A DNA stretch of 64,000 nt from Rhizomys pruinosus (lineage: Eukaryota > Chordata > Mammalia > Rodentia > Spalacidae): the NCBI GenBank assembly GCA_009823505.1, contig VZQC01001008.1:3227526-3291525 (forward strand), in the 5' to 3' direction. A model generated the notes under the pieces. It had not been told where the DNA came from and ran no database searches. It saw nothing but the letters and a program-made list of their open reading frames with translations. Below, piece by piece: positions 10,643 to 21,364 of the stretch (its first letter is position 1; every line of letters starts with the position of its first letter). The position numbers and the translations under genes were made by a program.

Positions 10643-11896
10643 ACAAGGACAATGGCTCGCTTCATGTCTGCGCAGCTGACCCAGCCACTAGGGCCAGACA
10701 CTGACAGTCCTGAGTGCCACGGTAAGCACCAAGGGGCACCCACACTGTTTCCCATGTCTTCCAATTCTATTAACAGGATTGCTCATTAGACAGGGTCCCC
10801 AGAGAGTCCTGGGTTGGCCCACCTCCTGCCTATGCAATTGATTTGATGCATTCTCATAGCTTCCCAGAGTCTGGGAGTGGGAGTGGGGGCTCCATGCTGA
10901 GGCCGGGGACTCAAAGCCAAGTCCTGGCTCTGGCTCTCAATGTGTGCGGCTTCAAGGAAGTCTCTCCCCTGGCCCCATCTCTGAGATGGAGGGGACTGTT
11001 CCTTCCTTGTGTCAGAGCAGCATTCATGTATTGGGCTCACTGCTGTTGACCTTGGGTTTGGCGGGGATCAAAATCAAAAGCATGAAATCAACATTTGACC
11101 TAGGCACCCAACAGGGGAGAGAACTACATACCATGAATAGCAGATGACCAAGGAGTGGAAGGGGAGGGGACACATACTTAAGGGGGAACCATTGTCAGTG
11201 AGACCAAGCCCCTGGGATGGTGACTAAGGAGGGCAGAGACCATGCCAGCATGGGGTTTGGGAGTGGAACCATCTGTTTAGCAGTACAATAACCTTGCACG
11301 CTCCCATTGTACTGCGGCAGACACTCTCCGTGTTGCCCAGTCTTGCGATGACTGGGTCCTAGGAGCACTTCTGGTTTTAATCTCTCCTCATGTAAACGCT
11401 CACCAGATGTGAAGTCAGCTTTTCATCATGAAGACTCGATGAGTTATTTTGTACTCCACACCACAGGGAGGTGGGACATGAGAACAGTTTTTCCCCACAC
11501 CCATGTGGTGTAACAGCTCAACTTGTTCTCTCTTCCCACATCCAGCGTCAGCCACTGAGATGAGGTTTGACAAGATGTTCCTCTCCCAACAACCTAATTC
11601 CCAAGTGACCAGATATGAGGGTGGAAAAACCTTTGGGGCTTTCTCTGGATGATCCTTTAGTAACATTGGGAGTAACTATGGAGACGGGTAGAGGAAGTGG
11701 AGAGCCTGTGGAAGACTCCAGAGCTAATCATCGAGATCACTGCATGTGAGCTCAAAGTACAAGTCACAGGCATCATGAGACATCCTGGGTGAGCCACTCA
11801 CCTCTGCCCCAAGTTGCATGCTGTAAGTAGATGAGGATGGTCTGTGGGTACCCCGGAAGGGAGGAAGCATAGAATACAAAAACTCTATAGAAAAAG
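10643..11896. other. Unique flank, nothing recognised
   Basis: No repeat or gene signal that I can support. Confidence 0.45.
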
Positions 11897-12007
11897 TGCA
11901 ACCCGAGGCAGGTGGATCTCTGTGAGTTCAAGGCCAGGCTGGTCTACAGAGTGAGGTCCGGTCCTGCTGGGACTAAAGGGAAGACACTGTCTCAAAAATA
12001 ACAAAAA
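11897..12007 (+). mobile_element. B1 SINE, 5'-truncated
   Basis: It begins at the GAGGCAGGTGGATCTCTGTGAG region and ends at ACTGTCTCAAAAATAAC. The head is missing. Confidence 0.9.
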
Positions 12008-12070
12008 TGAAGAAGAAGAAGAAGAAGAAGAAGAAGAAGAAGGAGGAGGAGGAGGAGGAGGAGGAGGAGA
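12008..12070. repeat. (GAA)n(GGA)n polypurine tract
   Basis: About eleven GAA units pass directly into about eight GGA units, all purine on the + strand. The tract grew from the A-rich tail of the B1 just upstream. Confidence 0.95.
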
Positions 12071-12229
12071 AAAAGTGCAACCCTTATTCCAGGTGCCAAG
12101 CCCTTATATACTTTTGTTATTATTTTTCTTCCTCACACTCATCTTCCACCTTTATGTTAATTAAGGTAGGCTAATTAAAGGCCTACTCCAAACTGTAAGA
12201 TGGCGCAAACACAGTGACAGTCCTGGAGA

Positions 12230-12612
12230 ATGTTCCTGACTAGGTTTCTGGGCCCAGCCTCCTTCTATTTAGTGTCCCCTTACGTCCTGGAGCTTTGCTA
12301 TCATAAACTTCATGAACACCCTCCAAAGCCCATGTCTATGTATAGTCTCATCTCTAGGTTGGTGGTACTCAGAAAAAGTGGAGCCTTTAAGAGGTGGGGC
12401 TTGTTCAGGGGCTGTTTTTAAGGCACTGGGGAAATTTTGGGCCCCAAGCCATGAATGAGAAGGGGGTGTTTCATTCATCACCTGTTCCAGCCCTGAAGTG
12501 CTGCTTGCCACGGGCAACCACAGACTGCAAACCATGAGCCAAAAGAAAGCCCTTTCCTCTGTAAGTTGATTGCCTCAAGCACTTATGTGGGGACAGAGAG
12601 CCAACTAATAGA
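12230..12612 (+). mobile_element. Rodent dispersed repeat, possibly LTR/MaLR-like, family not assigned
   Basis: The tail ACCATGAGCCAAAAGAAAGC followed by CCTTTCCTCTGTAAGTTGAT and AGCCAACTAATAGAG is the typical 3' end of a common rodent interspersed repeat. The 5' boundary is uncertain. Confidence 0.45.
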
Positions 12613-12784
12613 GATGCACTCTCCTCAAAGCTCAGTGGAGAGGTGGGGACAGTTGTTCTTTGCCAATGTTGGAAGCTTAGTGGCCTGTCACACCAGAGTG
12701 CAAAGGTGCCTGGGACAAGTGATTAGTGGCTACTGTAGAGTGTCACATATGAATACTATATAAAATCATTTTCACTCCTCACTT

Positions 12785-12980
12785 CCAGATTTTATGTGTA
12801 TGAATTTTTGCCTTTATGTATGTATGTATGTATGTATGTGTCCATGGAGGCCAGAAGAAGGTATCCTGGAACTGGAGTTACAACCAGTTGTAAGTCCCCA
12901 TGTGGGTGCTAGGAACCAAATCCTGTTCCACTGCAAGAGCAGCCAGTGTTCTTAACCACTGAGCCCATGCTCTAGCCCAT
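12785..12980 (-). mobile_element. Old B2 SINE with internal (TATG)n
   Basis: TGTGTATGAA, GGAACTGGAGTTACAACCAG, CATGTGGGTGCTAGGAACC and TTCTTAACCACTGAGCC appear in B2 minus order. A TATG array lies at about 12816-12838. It is the short form, without the 17-bp duplication. Confidence 0.8.
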
Positions 12981-13091
12981 GCTTCTGATTTTAGCTTTTC
13001 CCTGCATCAAAGTTGTTCCTCAGTCTCCAGAGGGCATTGGTGCCAGAACCCCTGTGGATACAAAATCCAAGGCAATGTAAGTGTCCTTATA

Positions 13092-13156
13092 AGATGAAAT
13101 AGTATCTAAAAATAAATAAATAAATAAATAAATTTTAAAAAGATGGAATAGTATCT
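13092..13156. repeat. (AAAT)n array flanked by a 16-bp direct repeat
   Basis: AGATGAAATAGTATCT and AGATGGAATAGTATCT sit on either side of an AAAT array (13108-13133). No SINE body remains between them, so this may be a severely truncated insertion with its target duplication. Confidence 0.7.
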
Positions 13157-13303
13157 GTATGTGCACATCTTGTGTACTGTAAATCTCTAGGTGACTTCTA
13201 ACACCTGATGAAATGGAAATGCTGTGTAGTTAGTTGGTGTGCTGTATTATTTAGGGAACAATGACAAGAAAGTCTACACATGTTCAGTTCTAATGTAATT
13301 AAA

Positions 13304-13864
13304 AAAGGTTTTATTGAGCATTTGTACATTTCATATAATTCTTTTTTTTGTGTGTATTTTTGAGACGGGGTCTCCCTTTAGTCCCAGGTGGCCTGGAACT
13401 CACTCTGTAGACCAGGCCGGACTTGAACTCACTGAGATCCACCTGCCTCTGCCTCCCAAGTGCTGGGATTAAAGGAGTGCGCCACCATGTCCGGCTCATT
13501 TCATATAATTCTTGATCAAATTTAGACCCCCTCCCCTAGTCATGCCTCCATTCTAGGCCCCATGTACTCTGCCCTACATGTTAATCCCCATCCAGTTAAG
13601 CATTTTACCCAGATGTCCTTTGGTATAAATTCATCCACTGGAGTCTATTCAGCTTATCTAGAGATGTTAAGGAAGGTGTGCTCTCCCTCATCCAGCCATA
13701 ATCAGTTTCCACCAGTTCTCAGGCTAGGGCCAACATGCCACCCATTTTCCTCACACCATTCACTGTCGGTCCATGAATATAGGGAAACAAAGGCTTTTAG
13801 ACTACTGGAAGTTTGTTCATGTGAGCTTGAGACAATGGTGGCATCGAGCACAAGACCCATACAG
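13304..13864 (-). mobile_element. L1 3' UTR-like repeat, interrupted by a B1
   Basis: The reverse complement ends in a CAATAAAACC poly-A context. The body is clearly paralogous to 18298-18970: both share TCTAGAGAT(G/C)TTAAGGAAGG and TTCTCAGGCTAGGG, for example. I assign it to a rodent L1 3' UTR from the poly-A end and from resemblance to the 42945-43650 element. Confidence 0.6.
13344..13496 (-). mobile_element. B1 SINE inside the L1-like repeat
   Basis: A perfect 17-bp target duplication CATTTCATATAATTCTT (13327-13343 and 13497-13513) flanks a full-length minus-strand B1. Confidence 0.97.
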
Positions 13865-13865
13865 A

Positions 13866-14004
13866 TTTTTCTTTTCTTTTTTTTTTTTTGGTCTTTTTGA
13901 GACAGGATCTCCCTGTAGCTCCAGCTGGCCTGGAACTCACAGAGATCTGCCTGCCTCTGCTTCCTGAGTGCTGGGATTAAAGGCATGTGCCACCATGCCT
14001 GGCA
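13866..14004 (-). mobile_element. B1 SINE
   Basis: Poly-T, GACAGGATCTCCCTGTAGCT and GCCACCATGCCTGGCA bound the element. A short internal deletion removes the TCTGTAGACCAGG segment. Confidence 0.9.
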
Positions 14005-14044
14005 AAAATATACACATTTTTTATTACATAAAGTTGGTATGGGT

Positions 14045-14145
14045 TGCCAGATCTCTGTGAGTTCAACGCCAGCCTGGTCTACATAGCGAGCTCCAGGCCA
14101 GCTGGGACTAAAGAGAGAATGAATTGAATATATATATATATATAA
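14045..14145 (+). mobile_element. B1 fragment with (AT)n
   Basis: The 3' half of a B1 (GATCTCTGTGAGTTCAACGC through GGGACTAAAGAGAGA) is followed by a short TA array at 14127-14145. Confidence 0.8.
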
Positions 14146-14311
14146 TTATATCTTACTCTCTGCTTTATTCCACTACATAATCTCAATCAGCTGCTAATTT
14201 GCAATGTGGATATGGTTCTGCCAAATACCAAGGGTAGACTGTGTGCACAAGGTGCCTGCCTCTTCTGGAACATTCCCAGAACTCACTTAGGACATATATT
14301 TGTTTCTTTTT

Positions 14312-14450
14312 TTTTGAGACAGGGTCTCCATTTTAGTCCCAGCTGGCCTGGAGCTCACTCTGTAGATCAGGCTGGCCTTGAACTCACAGAGACCTGCCTG
14401 CCTCTACTTCCCGAGTGCTGGGATTAAAGGCGTGCGCCACCACGCCCGGC
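14312..14450 (-). mobile_element. B1 SINE
   Basis: A full-length minus-strand B1 ending CACCACGCCCGGC. The flank ATATTTGTTTCTTTTTTTT occurs on both sides, giving a clear target duplication. Confidence 0.94.
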
Positions 14451-15199
14451 CCATATTTGTTTCTTTTTTTTCCACTCACACTGCATTCTCTCCCTCTACT
14501 CTCTCGAAAGAGAGACTGATCATCAATGGCAAGAGGCAGTTGCAGTAAAGCAACACCTAGAGCCGGCTTCACGCTCAGGAGAGAACGCTACGTCTCCTCC
14601 TCGTGGTTTCTGGTACTCTACACAGTCAGAGAAACTTCTCTAGTAACATACTATAGAAATGATCCCTGAAAGTATAGTCTTCCATATTTGTTTCTTACTA
14701 CTGCCTACTGAATGGTCATGAGCTCAGGGGCTTGAGAAAAACCATTCATCTCATGGTAGGAAGGTCATTGGGCCATTGCTTTGTATTTTTGTGTTTTGTG
14801 CTTAAGGTTACACAAGACTAAGATATAAGTACTACTTGAATTGGTTCCTTTTGAAATTGGGGTCCTTGTTTAGGTCCTTGTGGCTATGGGAGGAGTCTAT
14901 TGTTTAGGGTTGTGGGGCTGAGGTCCCCCTTTCTAGTTGGCTATCAGCTAGGGCCCACTCTTAGCCAGAGGCCACCCACAATTGTTGCCATGAACCACTC
15001 AACTTCCTAAGCCTCAGCATGGAAGCTTCCTTACCTCTGGTCCTCCTCAGACGTCTAATCTCTTCACCTCCCAGTCTGTGACCTCTCTGACTCTGGTCTC
15101 TGAATTCAGTTTCTGAGCCTTCTGACCTTTAGTCTCTCTGGCCTTGTTTCTAGCCTCCTTGACTTCGGCATTCTCTGACCTCCCCATCTCTGCTCTCTG
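14451..15199. other. Unique flank with a pyrimidine-rich stretch
   Basis: No gene seen. 15040-15200 is rich in degenerate TCTCTGACCTC-like words without a fixed period. Confidence 0.4.
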
Positions 15200-15210
15200 G
15201 GCACAGGCCT

Positions 15211-15454
15211 ATTTTTAAAATTTTTATTTCTGTATGTGTATGAATGTACTGTCTGCATGCAGGTCTGTGCACCCGTGTCGTGCAATGCGGTGGAGGTCAG
15301 AAGAGGGTGTGTCGGATTCCCCTGGAACTGGAGTACTCCTGGAATTGGAGTTTCAGACGGTTCTCGGCCACCATGTGGGTGCTGGGGATCGAACCCAAGT
15401 CCTCTGCAAGAGCAGTTGGTGCTCTTAACTGCTAGGCCATCTCTCCAGCCCCAA
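15211..15454 (-). mobile_element. B2 SINE (17-bp duplication type) inside an old B1
   Basis: Target duplication GGCACAGGCCT (15200-15210 and 15455-15465). The body has the doubled GGAACTGGAG / GGAATTGGAG segment. The target lies in the head of a diverged B1. Confidence 0.95.
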
Positions 15455-15580
15455 GGCACAGGCCTTTAGTCCCAGCACTACGCATTACAGGGAGGCAGAT
15501 CTATGAGTTCAAGACCAGTATGGTCAACATAGCAAGTTCCATGCCAGCCAGTGAGACTCTGTCTCAAAATAAAAACTTAA
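15455..15580 (+). mobile_element. Diverged B1, 3' remainder
   Basis: It reads TTTAGTCCCAGCACTACGCA through GAGACTCTGTCTCAAAAT. Its 5' end was separated by the B2 insertion just upstream. Confidence 0.75.
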
Positions 15581-15989
15581 AAAAGCACATGACTAGCCTG
15601 GAGATGTGTGCAGGCCACTTCTGGTTTCCAGTCTGGGCCTCTGTCTGCTGACTTCTCCTTATGCAGTTGTGGGCATGGCTCCTTTCCTCCTGCCCCTGCC
15701 CATGTGCCCCCCCCAAAAGAGTGTCTCATGAAGAAGCCGATCAGATCCTGTCCCACGCCACTACTGTGAAGATGCTGTTGCTGCTGAGCCAAGAGACTTT
15801 GCTTATGTTTCCTTTGAAGATTAGCTTTTTCTTAATGATTTCTTAATGATTTCAACCCCAAGTACTCTGCCAGCTTCCCCAATCTTCTCAAGTTAGGTCA
15901 GGCACTGTGGAGACCAGGGGTACTTTATTGCAGGGCTCCACCTCTGCCTTCAGAGCCACTGTGGCCTTTTCCTGTGGGAAGGTGTCCCA
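15581..15989. other. Unique flank, nothing recognised
   Basis: No repeat or gene signal that I can support. Confidence 0.4.
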
Positions 15990-16460
15990 GTATAAAATAC
16001 CAGACTGGGAAGCTTATAGATGGTGAGTATTCATTTCTCACAGCTTTTCAGGGCTGGGAGTCCAAGATCAAGTATTGGAGTATTCGATGTCTGGTGAGGG
16101 CCTGACTCCTGGTATAGGCTCATTTTCTTATATAATATCACATGGCGGGCAGGGCAAAGGGGGTCTCTGGAACTGCTTTTTTTGTTTTTGGTTGCAGCAG
16201 GGCTTCACTATGCAGCCCAGGCTAGCTATGAACTCACAGTCCTGCTTCAGTCTTCCCAAGGGCTGGCTGAGATTGCATGTGTGTGCCACCGTGTTCAGCT
16301 CTAGATCTTTCTAACAGCATTAATTCCATTTCATTTTCATGACCTAATTACCTTCCAAAGATCTCCTAGGAATTCTAACTTTGGGAATAAGGATGTTAAT
16401 GCACAGATTTTTTTTTTTTTAAGGGGGACACCAACATTTGATCTAGAGCAGATGGTCCAT
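15990..16460 (-). mobile_element. MLT1-like ERVL-MaLR LTR relic, interrupted
   Basis: Reversed MLT1 order: CAGTATAAAATACCAGACTGG, TTCTCACAGCTTTTCAGGG, TCCAAGATCAAG, TCTGGTGAGGGCCTGACTCC. After an insertion it resumes with CATGACCTAATTACCTTCCA. Non-coding. Confidence 0.65.
16175..16305 (-). mobile_element. Proto-B1-like (PB1) SINE
   Basis: A strongly diverged 7SL-derived monomer in minus orientation (GGGCTTCACTATGCAGCCC, AGGCTAGCTATGAACTCACA, GTGTGTGCCACCGTGTTCAG), inserted in the MLT1-like relic. Confidence 0.6.
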
Positions 16461-16655
16461 GAGAGAATAGGGCTGTGTGCTACTTCTGAGCCAAGCATTT
16501 AATTCTAGTGCAAGACCATCTAGAACGTTTTTTTCCCTCTACAGTGGTGACTATCACTATTTCAGAGTGGTTTATTTTTAAAGCTGGTTCTGATGGGAGG
16601 GGCATGGTAGCATAAAGCTGTCTATAGCCAATATGATGGATGAAAATTAAAGTTG

Positions 16656-16913
16656 GGGCTGGAGAGATGGCCTAGCGGTTAGGAGAGCCGACGCTCTCGC
16701 AGAGGACCCGGGTTCGATCCCCAGCACCCACATGGCGGCCGAGAGCTGTCTGAAACTCCAATTCCAGGAGAACTCCAGTTCCAGGGGAATCCGAGACCCT
16801 CTTCTGACCTCCGCGGCATTGCACGACACGGGTGCACAGACTTGCATGCAGACAGTACATTCATACACATACAGAAATAAATAAAATTAATAAAAAAATT
16901 AAAAAAAAAAAAA
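16656..16913 (+). mobile_element. Young B2 SINE (17-bp duplication type) with intact Pol III boxes
   Basis: The target duplication GAAAATTAAAGTTG is perfect (16642-16655 and 16914-16927). The A box (TGGCCTAGCGG) and B box (GGTTCGATCCC) match consensus, and CpG sites are retained. It carries the doubled AACTCCAATTCCAGGAG / AACTCCAGTTCCAGGGG segment. It ends in an A-rich tail with AATAAA-type words. Confidence 0.97.
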
Positions 16914-16927
16914 GAAAATTAAAGTTG

Positions 16928-17081
16928 TTTTTTTTTTGGTCTTTTCGAGACAGGGTCTCCCTGTAGCCCCAGCTGTCCTGGAACTCACTCTGTAGACCAG
17001 GCTGGCCTTGAACTCACAAAGATCTGCGTGTCTCTGCCTCCCAAGTGCTAGGATTAAAGGCGTGAGCCACCACGCCCGGCA
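16928..17081 (-). mobile_element. Young B1 SINE
   Basis: A full-length minus-strand copy close to the local consensus, directly beside the B2 (GGTCTTTTCGAGACAGGG to CCACCACGCCCGGC). Confidence 0.95.
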
Positions 17082-17890
17082 AAGTTTTGGTGTTTTAAGC
17101 CAGTAAGCTGCTGGAACTATTTGCTTCTGTAATATAACATAGCTGACCCTGGCTGATAGAATGGCAACTGGGAGTTGCTGTGTGTTGTGAAAAGCACCAG
17201 TGATAATGAGACTACATGTAATCCAACTGACCAGGTAAGATGTTAACTCCATTCTGAGAAATTAATGACAAAGAAACTATGAGCTAGAACTACTCCATGT
17301 AGGCTGGAACTTAAAATAACCCTTGGTCCCTAACCTAATGCACATGAAAAGTAGGTTGATAAAACTGCTCAGCCCACGTAAGGACATATATCCCCAATGC
17401 CTGCTTCATATGCAGCTGAGGAAGATGGTGACAAAGGAGGAACTCTGGGAGTAGAGCACAGGGCCTGAGATCAAAGGACCAAGAAGCAAGGCTGAGACTG
17501 TTTCAGGAAGGTTCTCACTCTAGGGCAGGGGCAGTATCTGTACAGCAACGTTGCTATGGAGGCTGTCTGCTGCATGCCTCCCCAGCCTCCACCCCCCCCA
17601 ACCCATTGGGCTGTTTTGTGGTGTTATTCTGTCTCTATATACTACTGAAAATATGTATGGAGGAAAATGTGTTAGTTCATTTTTGTTGTTGTTACTATAA
17701 GAAAATACTTAAAGCTGCTTCTTCATGAAGAAGAGAGTTTTGAAAGTCCATTATTGTGTGGCCCCATAAGTTTGGCCTTGGTAAGAATACCCAGGGCTGT
17801 GTCCCAATATAGTGTGAAGCATGAAGAAGACAAGATGTTAGAACCATCTGAGATTCAGGTTTGTTCTTTTTATAACAACTCAGTTGCTGG
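17082..17890. other. Unassigned sequence, possibly old LTR material
   Basis: 17668-17880 has a GTGTTAGTTCATTTTTGTTG start reminiscent of a reversed MaLR end. The rest shows nothing I recognise. Confidence 0.3.
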
Positions 17891-18056
17891 TTTTTTTTGT
17901 TTGTTTGTTTTGGGTTTTTGTTTTTGTTTTGGTCTTTTCCAGACAGGGTATCCCTGTAGCCTCAGCTGTCCTGGAACTCACTCTGTACTCTGTAGACCAG
18001 GTTGGCCTCTGCCTCCCGAGTGCTAGGATTAAAGGCATGTGTCACCACACCCGGCT
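17891..18056 (-). mobile_element. B1 SINE with internal deletion
   Basis: Minus-strand B1 with a duplicated CTCTGTA step and loss of the CTTGAACTCACAAAGATC segment; ends CACCACACCCGGCT. Confidence 0.88.
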
Positions 18057-18085
18057 CAGTTGCTGTTCTTAAATACTTTTATTGA

Positions 18086-18297
18086 GCCGGGCGTGGTGGC
18101 GCACGCCTTTAATCCTAGCACTCGGGAGGCAGAGGCAGGCAGATCTTTGTGAGTTCAAGGCCTGCCTGGTCTACAGAGTGAGTTCCAGGACAGCTGGGAC
18201 TACAGGGAGACCCTGTCTCGAAAACACTAAAAATTAAAAAAAAAATTTTTTTATTGAAAAAAAAATCAACAAAACAAAACAAAACAAAAAAAATAAA
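18086..18297 (+). mobile_element. Young B1 SINE plus A-rich tail
   Basis: Full-length plus-strand B1 (GAGCCGGGCGTGGTGGCGCA to CCTGTCTCGAAAACAC). An A-rich region with AAAAC words runs to 18297. Confidence 0.95.
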
Positions 18298-18351
18298 TAT
18301 TTTTTATTGAGCTTTTGTATATTTCATACGAAAGTTCTTATTACTTCATTT

Positions 18352-18475
18352 ATTGTTTTTGTCTTTTTGAGACAGGGTCTCTCTGTAGACCCAGGTGACC
18401 TTGAACTCACAAAGATCTGCCTGCCTCTGCCTCCAGAGTGCTGAGACTAAAGATGTACACCAGCATGCCTGGCTT
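18352..18475 (-). mobile_element. B1 SINE, internally deleted
   Basis: Minus-strand B1 lacking the CTGGAACTCACTCTGTAGAC part; ends AGCATGCCTGGCTT. Confidence 0.88.
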
Positions 18476-18546
18476 CAGTCAGGCATTTAACCAGATATCC
18501 TTCGGTGCAAGCCTCCATTGCAGTCTATTCGAGCCTATCTAGAGAT

Positions 18547-18703
18547 TTTTTTTTTTTTTTTGGTCTTTTTGAGACAGGGCCTCCCTGTAGCCCCAGCTGT
18601 CCTGGAACTCACTGTGTAGACCAGGCTGGCCTTGAACTCACAAAGATCCACCTGCCTCTGCCTCCCAAGTGCTAGGATTAAAGGCATGCGCCACCATGCC
18701 CGG
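18547..18703 (-). mobile_element. Young B1 SINE
   Basis: Full-length minus-strand B1 with a perfect 13-bp target duplication CCTATCTAGAGAT (18534-18546 and 18704-18716). Confidence 0.97.
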
Positions 18704-19021
18704 CCTATCTAGAGATCTTAAGGAAGGTCTATTCTCTCTCACCCAGCTGTAATCAGTTTCCAAAAGTTCTCAGGCTAGGGGTGGCCACCCATTTCTCTCC
18801 TACCTCTCTGGTCCCTTATCTGATTGTGTTTGGCATGGGTCAATGTCACCATTACCACAAATTCACATGAGCAAGCTTCCTGTGGCCTGAATGCCTCTGT
18901 TTCCTTTGTTTCTGGGTACTCACTCCTGCTGAGACCAGCATTAATCTCTTCTGAGGTTGGTGACCCCAATGAGCTAACTACCTACCATTACTCCCCACTT
19001 GTTAAAGGTTTCACAGTCTCT

Positions 19022-19174
19022 TTGCTGGACGTGGTGGCACATGCCTTTAATTCTAGCACTTGGGAGGCAGAGGCAGGCGGATCTCTGTGAGTTCAAGGCC
19101 AGTCTGGTCTACAGAGTGAATTCCAGGACAGCTGGGGCTACAGGGAGACCCTATCTTGAAAAGACAAAAAAAAA
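19022..19174 (+). mobile_element. B1 SINE
   Basis: Full-length plus-strand B1 flanked by GTTTCACAGTCT on both sides (about 19007 and 19175). Confidence 0.95.
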
Positions 19175-19894
19175 TGTTTCACAGTCTTTTAATATTGCAT
19201 ATGGTGCCACGTCTCCAGCACACAAATCCTGGGAGAACAGGCCACGCCCAAAACACAGTGAGGGATGGAGAGACAGACAATTTACCATTAACTCATAGAC
19301 CCCTAGACCAAGAGGGAGAGCATGAAGAAACCAAGGCAGCCCACAGGGATCCTAGACTTGAAGTTTGATGCCACACAGTTTATCTCAGGGAATTCCTTTC
19401 ATCCTTTCTCTGTCTATAGATCTAAATTTAAAACTCACTTGAGATTGGGTCAGGCCATCAAGGGATGGGAAAATGTATTTTATACAGGGAGAATTGACAC
19501 TGCCAGGTCAACAGTCTTGCTTTCTCTCTGCCATGGCAACCAGCACACTGCACCTCACGACAGATGTACAGTGTGTCAGAGACAGAGCTTTGAGATGTGC
19601 AGCATGCCTAGCCTTTCCCTGACACATGGAAAGAAACTATCATTCTAACTTCTTGAACAAGTGTCCCCAAAGCGACCTGCCCCATCCTGGACTGCTGAAC
19701 CCCTGCACCTGGCAGGACAACCCTCGCCTAAGATTCCCTCTCCATCCTGTGCCCAAAGCCCTGCTTCCTGGATCACATAGCCCCTTTCTGTCCCTCATTT
19801 TGATGAAGCATGACCTCAAGAAGCTTCTATCATAAAAAAAAAAAAAAAGGTGTACTTTGCATTTTCCTCCCCCTGAGAAGGAAAAAATTTAAAA
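19175..19894. other. Unique flank, nothing recognised
   Basis: A short A-run lies at 19834-19848. No gene was recognised. Confidence 0.4.
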
Positions 19895-20070
19895 CTTTTT
19901 ATAGTGGTTTGAATGAGAAATATTCCCCAAAGGCTTGGGTATTTGAACATTTGGTCCCCATTGAACATTTGAACATTTGGAGCTGTTTGGGGAGGTTTAG
20001 AAAGTGCAGCCTTGCTGGAGGAAGTGTGTCACTAGAGGTAGGCTTTGTGAGTTCATAGGCTTGAAAGAAA
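19895..20070 (+). mobile_element. Rodent dispersed repeat 5' part, family not assigned
   Basis: TAGTGGTTTGAATGAGAAAT, then TTTGGTCCCC and GAGCTGTTTGGGGAGGTTTA, then GGAGGAAGTGTGTCACTAG are the head of a common rodent interspersed repeat. The 3' part is missing. Confidence 0.5.
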
Positions 20071-20112
20071 TCCACAAAAACACTTTCATAGGTCGCATAT
20101 AGTAATTTTTTT

Positions 20113-20268
20113 TAAAACATTTTTTGGTCTTTTTGAGACAGGGTCTCCCCTGCAGCCATAGCTGGCTTGGAACTCACTCTGTACACCAGGCTGACTTTGA
20201 ACTCCAGAGATCCACCTGCCTTTGCCTCCCAGCTACTGGGATTAAAAGCTTATACCAGAAGCCTGGCT
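20113..20268 (-). mobile_element. B1 SINE, diverged
   Basis: Minus-strand B1 (TTTTTGAGACAGGGTCTCCC to CAGAAGCCTGGCTT). Confidence 0.9.
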
Positions 20269-20394
20269 TGGTCGTGGTGTTAAGTAATACAGAGTGTGGT
20301 GTTGTTTTGAAGTACCTGACCATGTTCTTTTGCAAGAAGCTGGAAGGTTGGAACTTTCAACTAGAAAAGTGTTTGAACAACAAAAAAAGAGAAG

Positions 20395-20550
20395 TGAGCC
20401 GGGCATGGTGGCGCATGCCTTTAATCCTAGCACTTGGGAGGCAGAGGCAGGCGGAATTTTGTGAGCTCAAGGCCAGCCTGGTCTACAGAATGAGTTCCAG
20501 AACAGCTGGGGCTACAGGGAGACCCTCTCTCAAAAAGACAAAAACAAAAC

Positions 20551-20581
<31 letters not shown>
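20395..20581 (+). mobile_element. B1 SINE with (CAA)n tail
   Basis: Full-length plus-strand B1 ending CTCTCTCAAAAAGACAAAAA. Its tail has expanded into a CAA array (20549-20581). Confidence 0.95.
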
Positions 20582-20799
20582 GAAAAGTGCTTGAAGTCTG
20601 TAAGCAGGGCTTAGTGGGCCATTCTATTAGGAGTCTGGAAGACAGTAGTGCTGAGAGTAACGTGGGTGGCAAAGGGCTGGTCCATGAAGTTTCAGAGGGG
20701 AACAGAGATTGTTTTAGCAACTTATCTAGAGGCCATTTATGTGATATTTTGTCAAAGAATCTGGCTGCCATCTGCCCATGTCCTGAAGCTAAATTAAAA

Positions 20800-21340
20800 A
20801 GTCTCCAATAAGACTGGCTAGGATCAAGAAAACAAATGATACCAAGTGCTGGAGAGGTTGTGGGGAAAGGGGAACACTCATCCACTGATGGTGGGAATGT
20901 AAACTTGTTTAGCCACTATGGAAAGCAGTGAGGAGAACCCTTGGAAGACTCAGAATGAACTTGCCACCTGACCCAGCCACACCCCTCCTGGGTTTGTACC
21001 TACAAGACTCATCTTACTACAGAGATACATGCACAGCCATGTTTATTGCAGCTCTCTTCACAATAGCAAAGAGCTGGAACCGACCCAAGTGCCCCTCAAC
21101 TGATGAGTGGATAGAGAAAATGTGGTACATCTACACAATGGAGTTCTATGCAGAGGTAAAGAGAGATGACATCATAAACTTTGCAGGTAAATGGATGGAG
21201 CTAGAAGATATCACGCCGAGTGAAGTAACTTAGTCCCAGAAAAAGAAACAACAAATGGTATCCCTAATCTGTGGATGCTAGCACCAATTACCTAATTGTA
21301 TGGCAAAGTGAGCAAAGTTAATGTGATCTGAAAACAACTG
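20800..21340 (+). mobile_element. LINE-1 fragment: C-terminal end of ORF2 and start of the 3' UTR
   Basis: In one frame, 20928-21233 encodes an L1 ORF2 C-terminal signature: CTAMFIAALFTIAKSWN, then PKCPSTDEWIEKMWYIYTME. The DNA upstream (GATGGTGGGAATGTAAACTTG, CACTATGGAAAGCAGT) is the standard preceding ORF2 stretch but is out of frame. It is a dead, 5'-truncated copy. Its last part is the same family as 43480-43640 on the other strand. Confidence 0.92.
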
Positions 21341-21364
21341 TGTTCTTATATTGTAGAATCCCTT

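Larger units (their letters stand above)
18298..18970 (-). mobile_element. L1 3' UTR-like repeat with two B1 insertions
   Basis: It starts TATTTTTTATTGAGCTTTTG, which reads as AATAAA-poly(A) on the other strand, and tracks the paralogue at 13304-13864 piece by piece around two B1s. Confidence 0.6.

Noticed and set aside
16656..16740. tRNA gene
   Set aside because: A and B boxes are present, but the sequence continues into the B2 tail and lacks a tRNA acceptor stem; it is a SINE.
20124..20594. 156-codon frame
   Set aside because: Made of two translated B1s and a CAA array.
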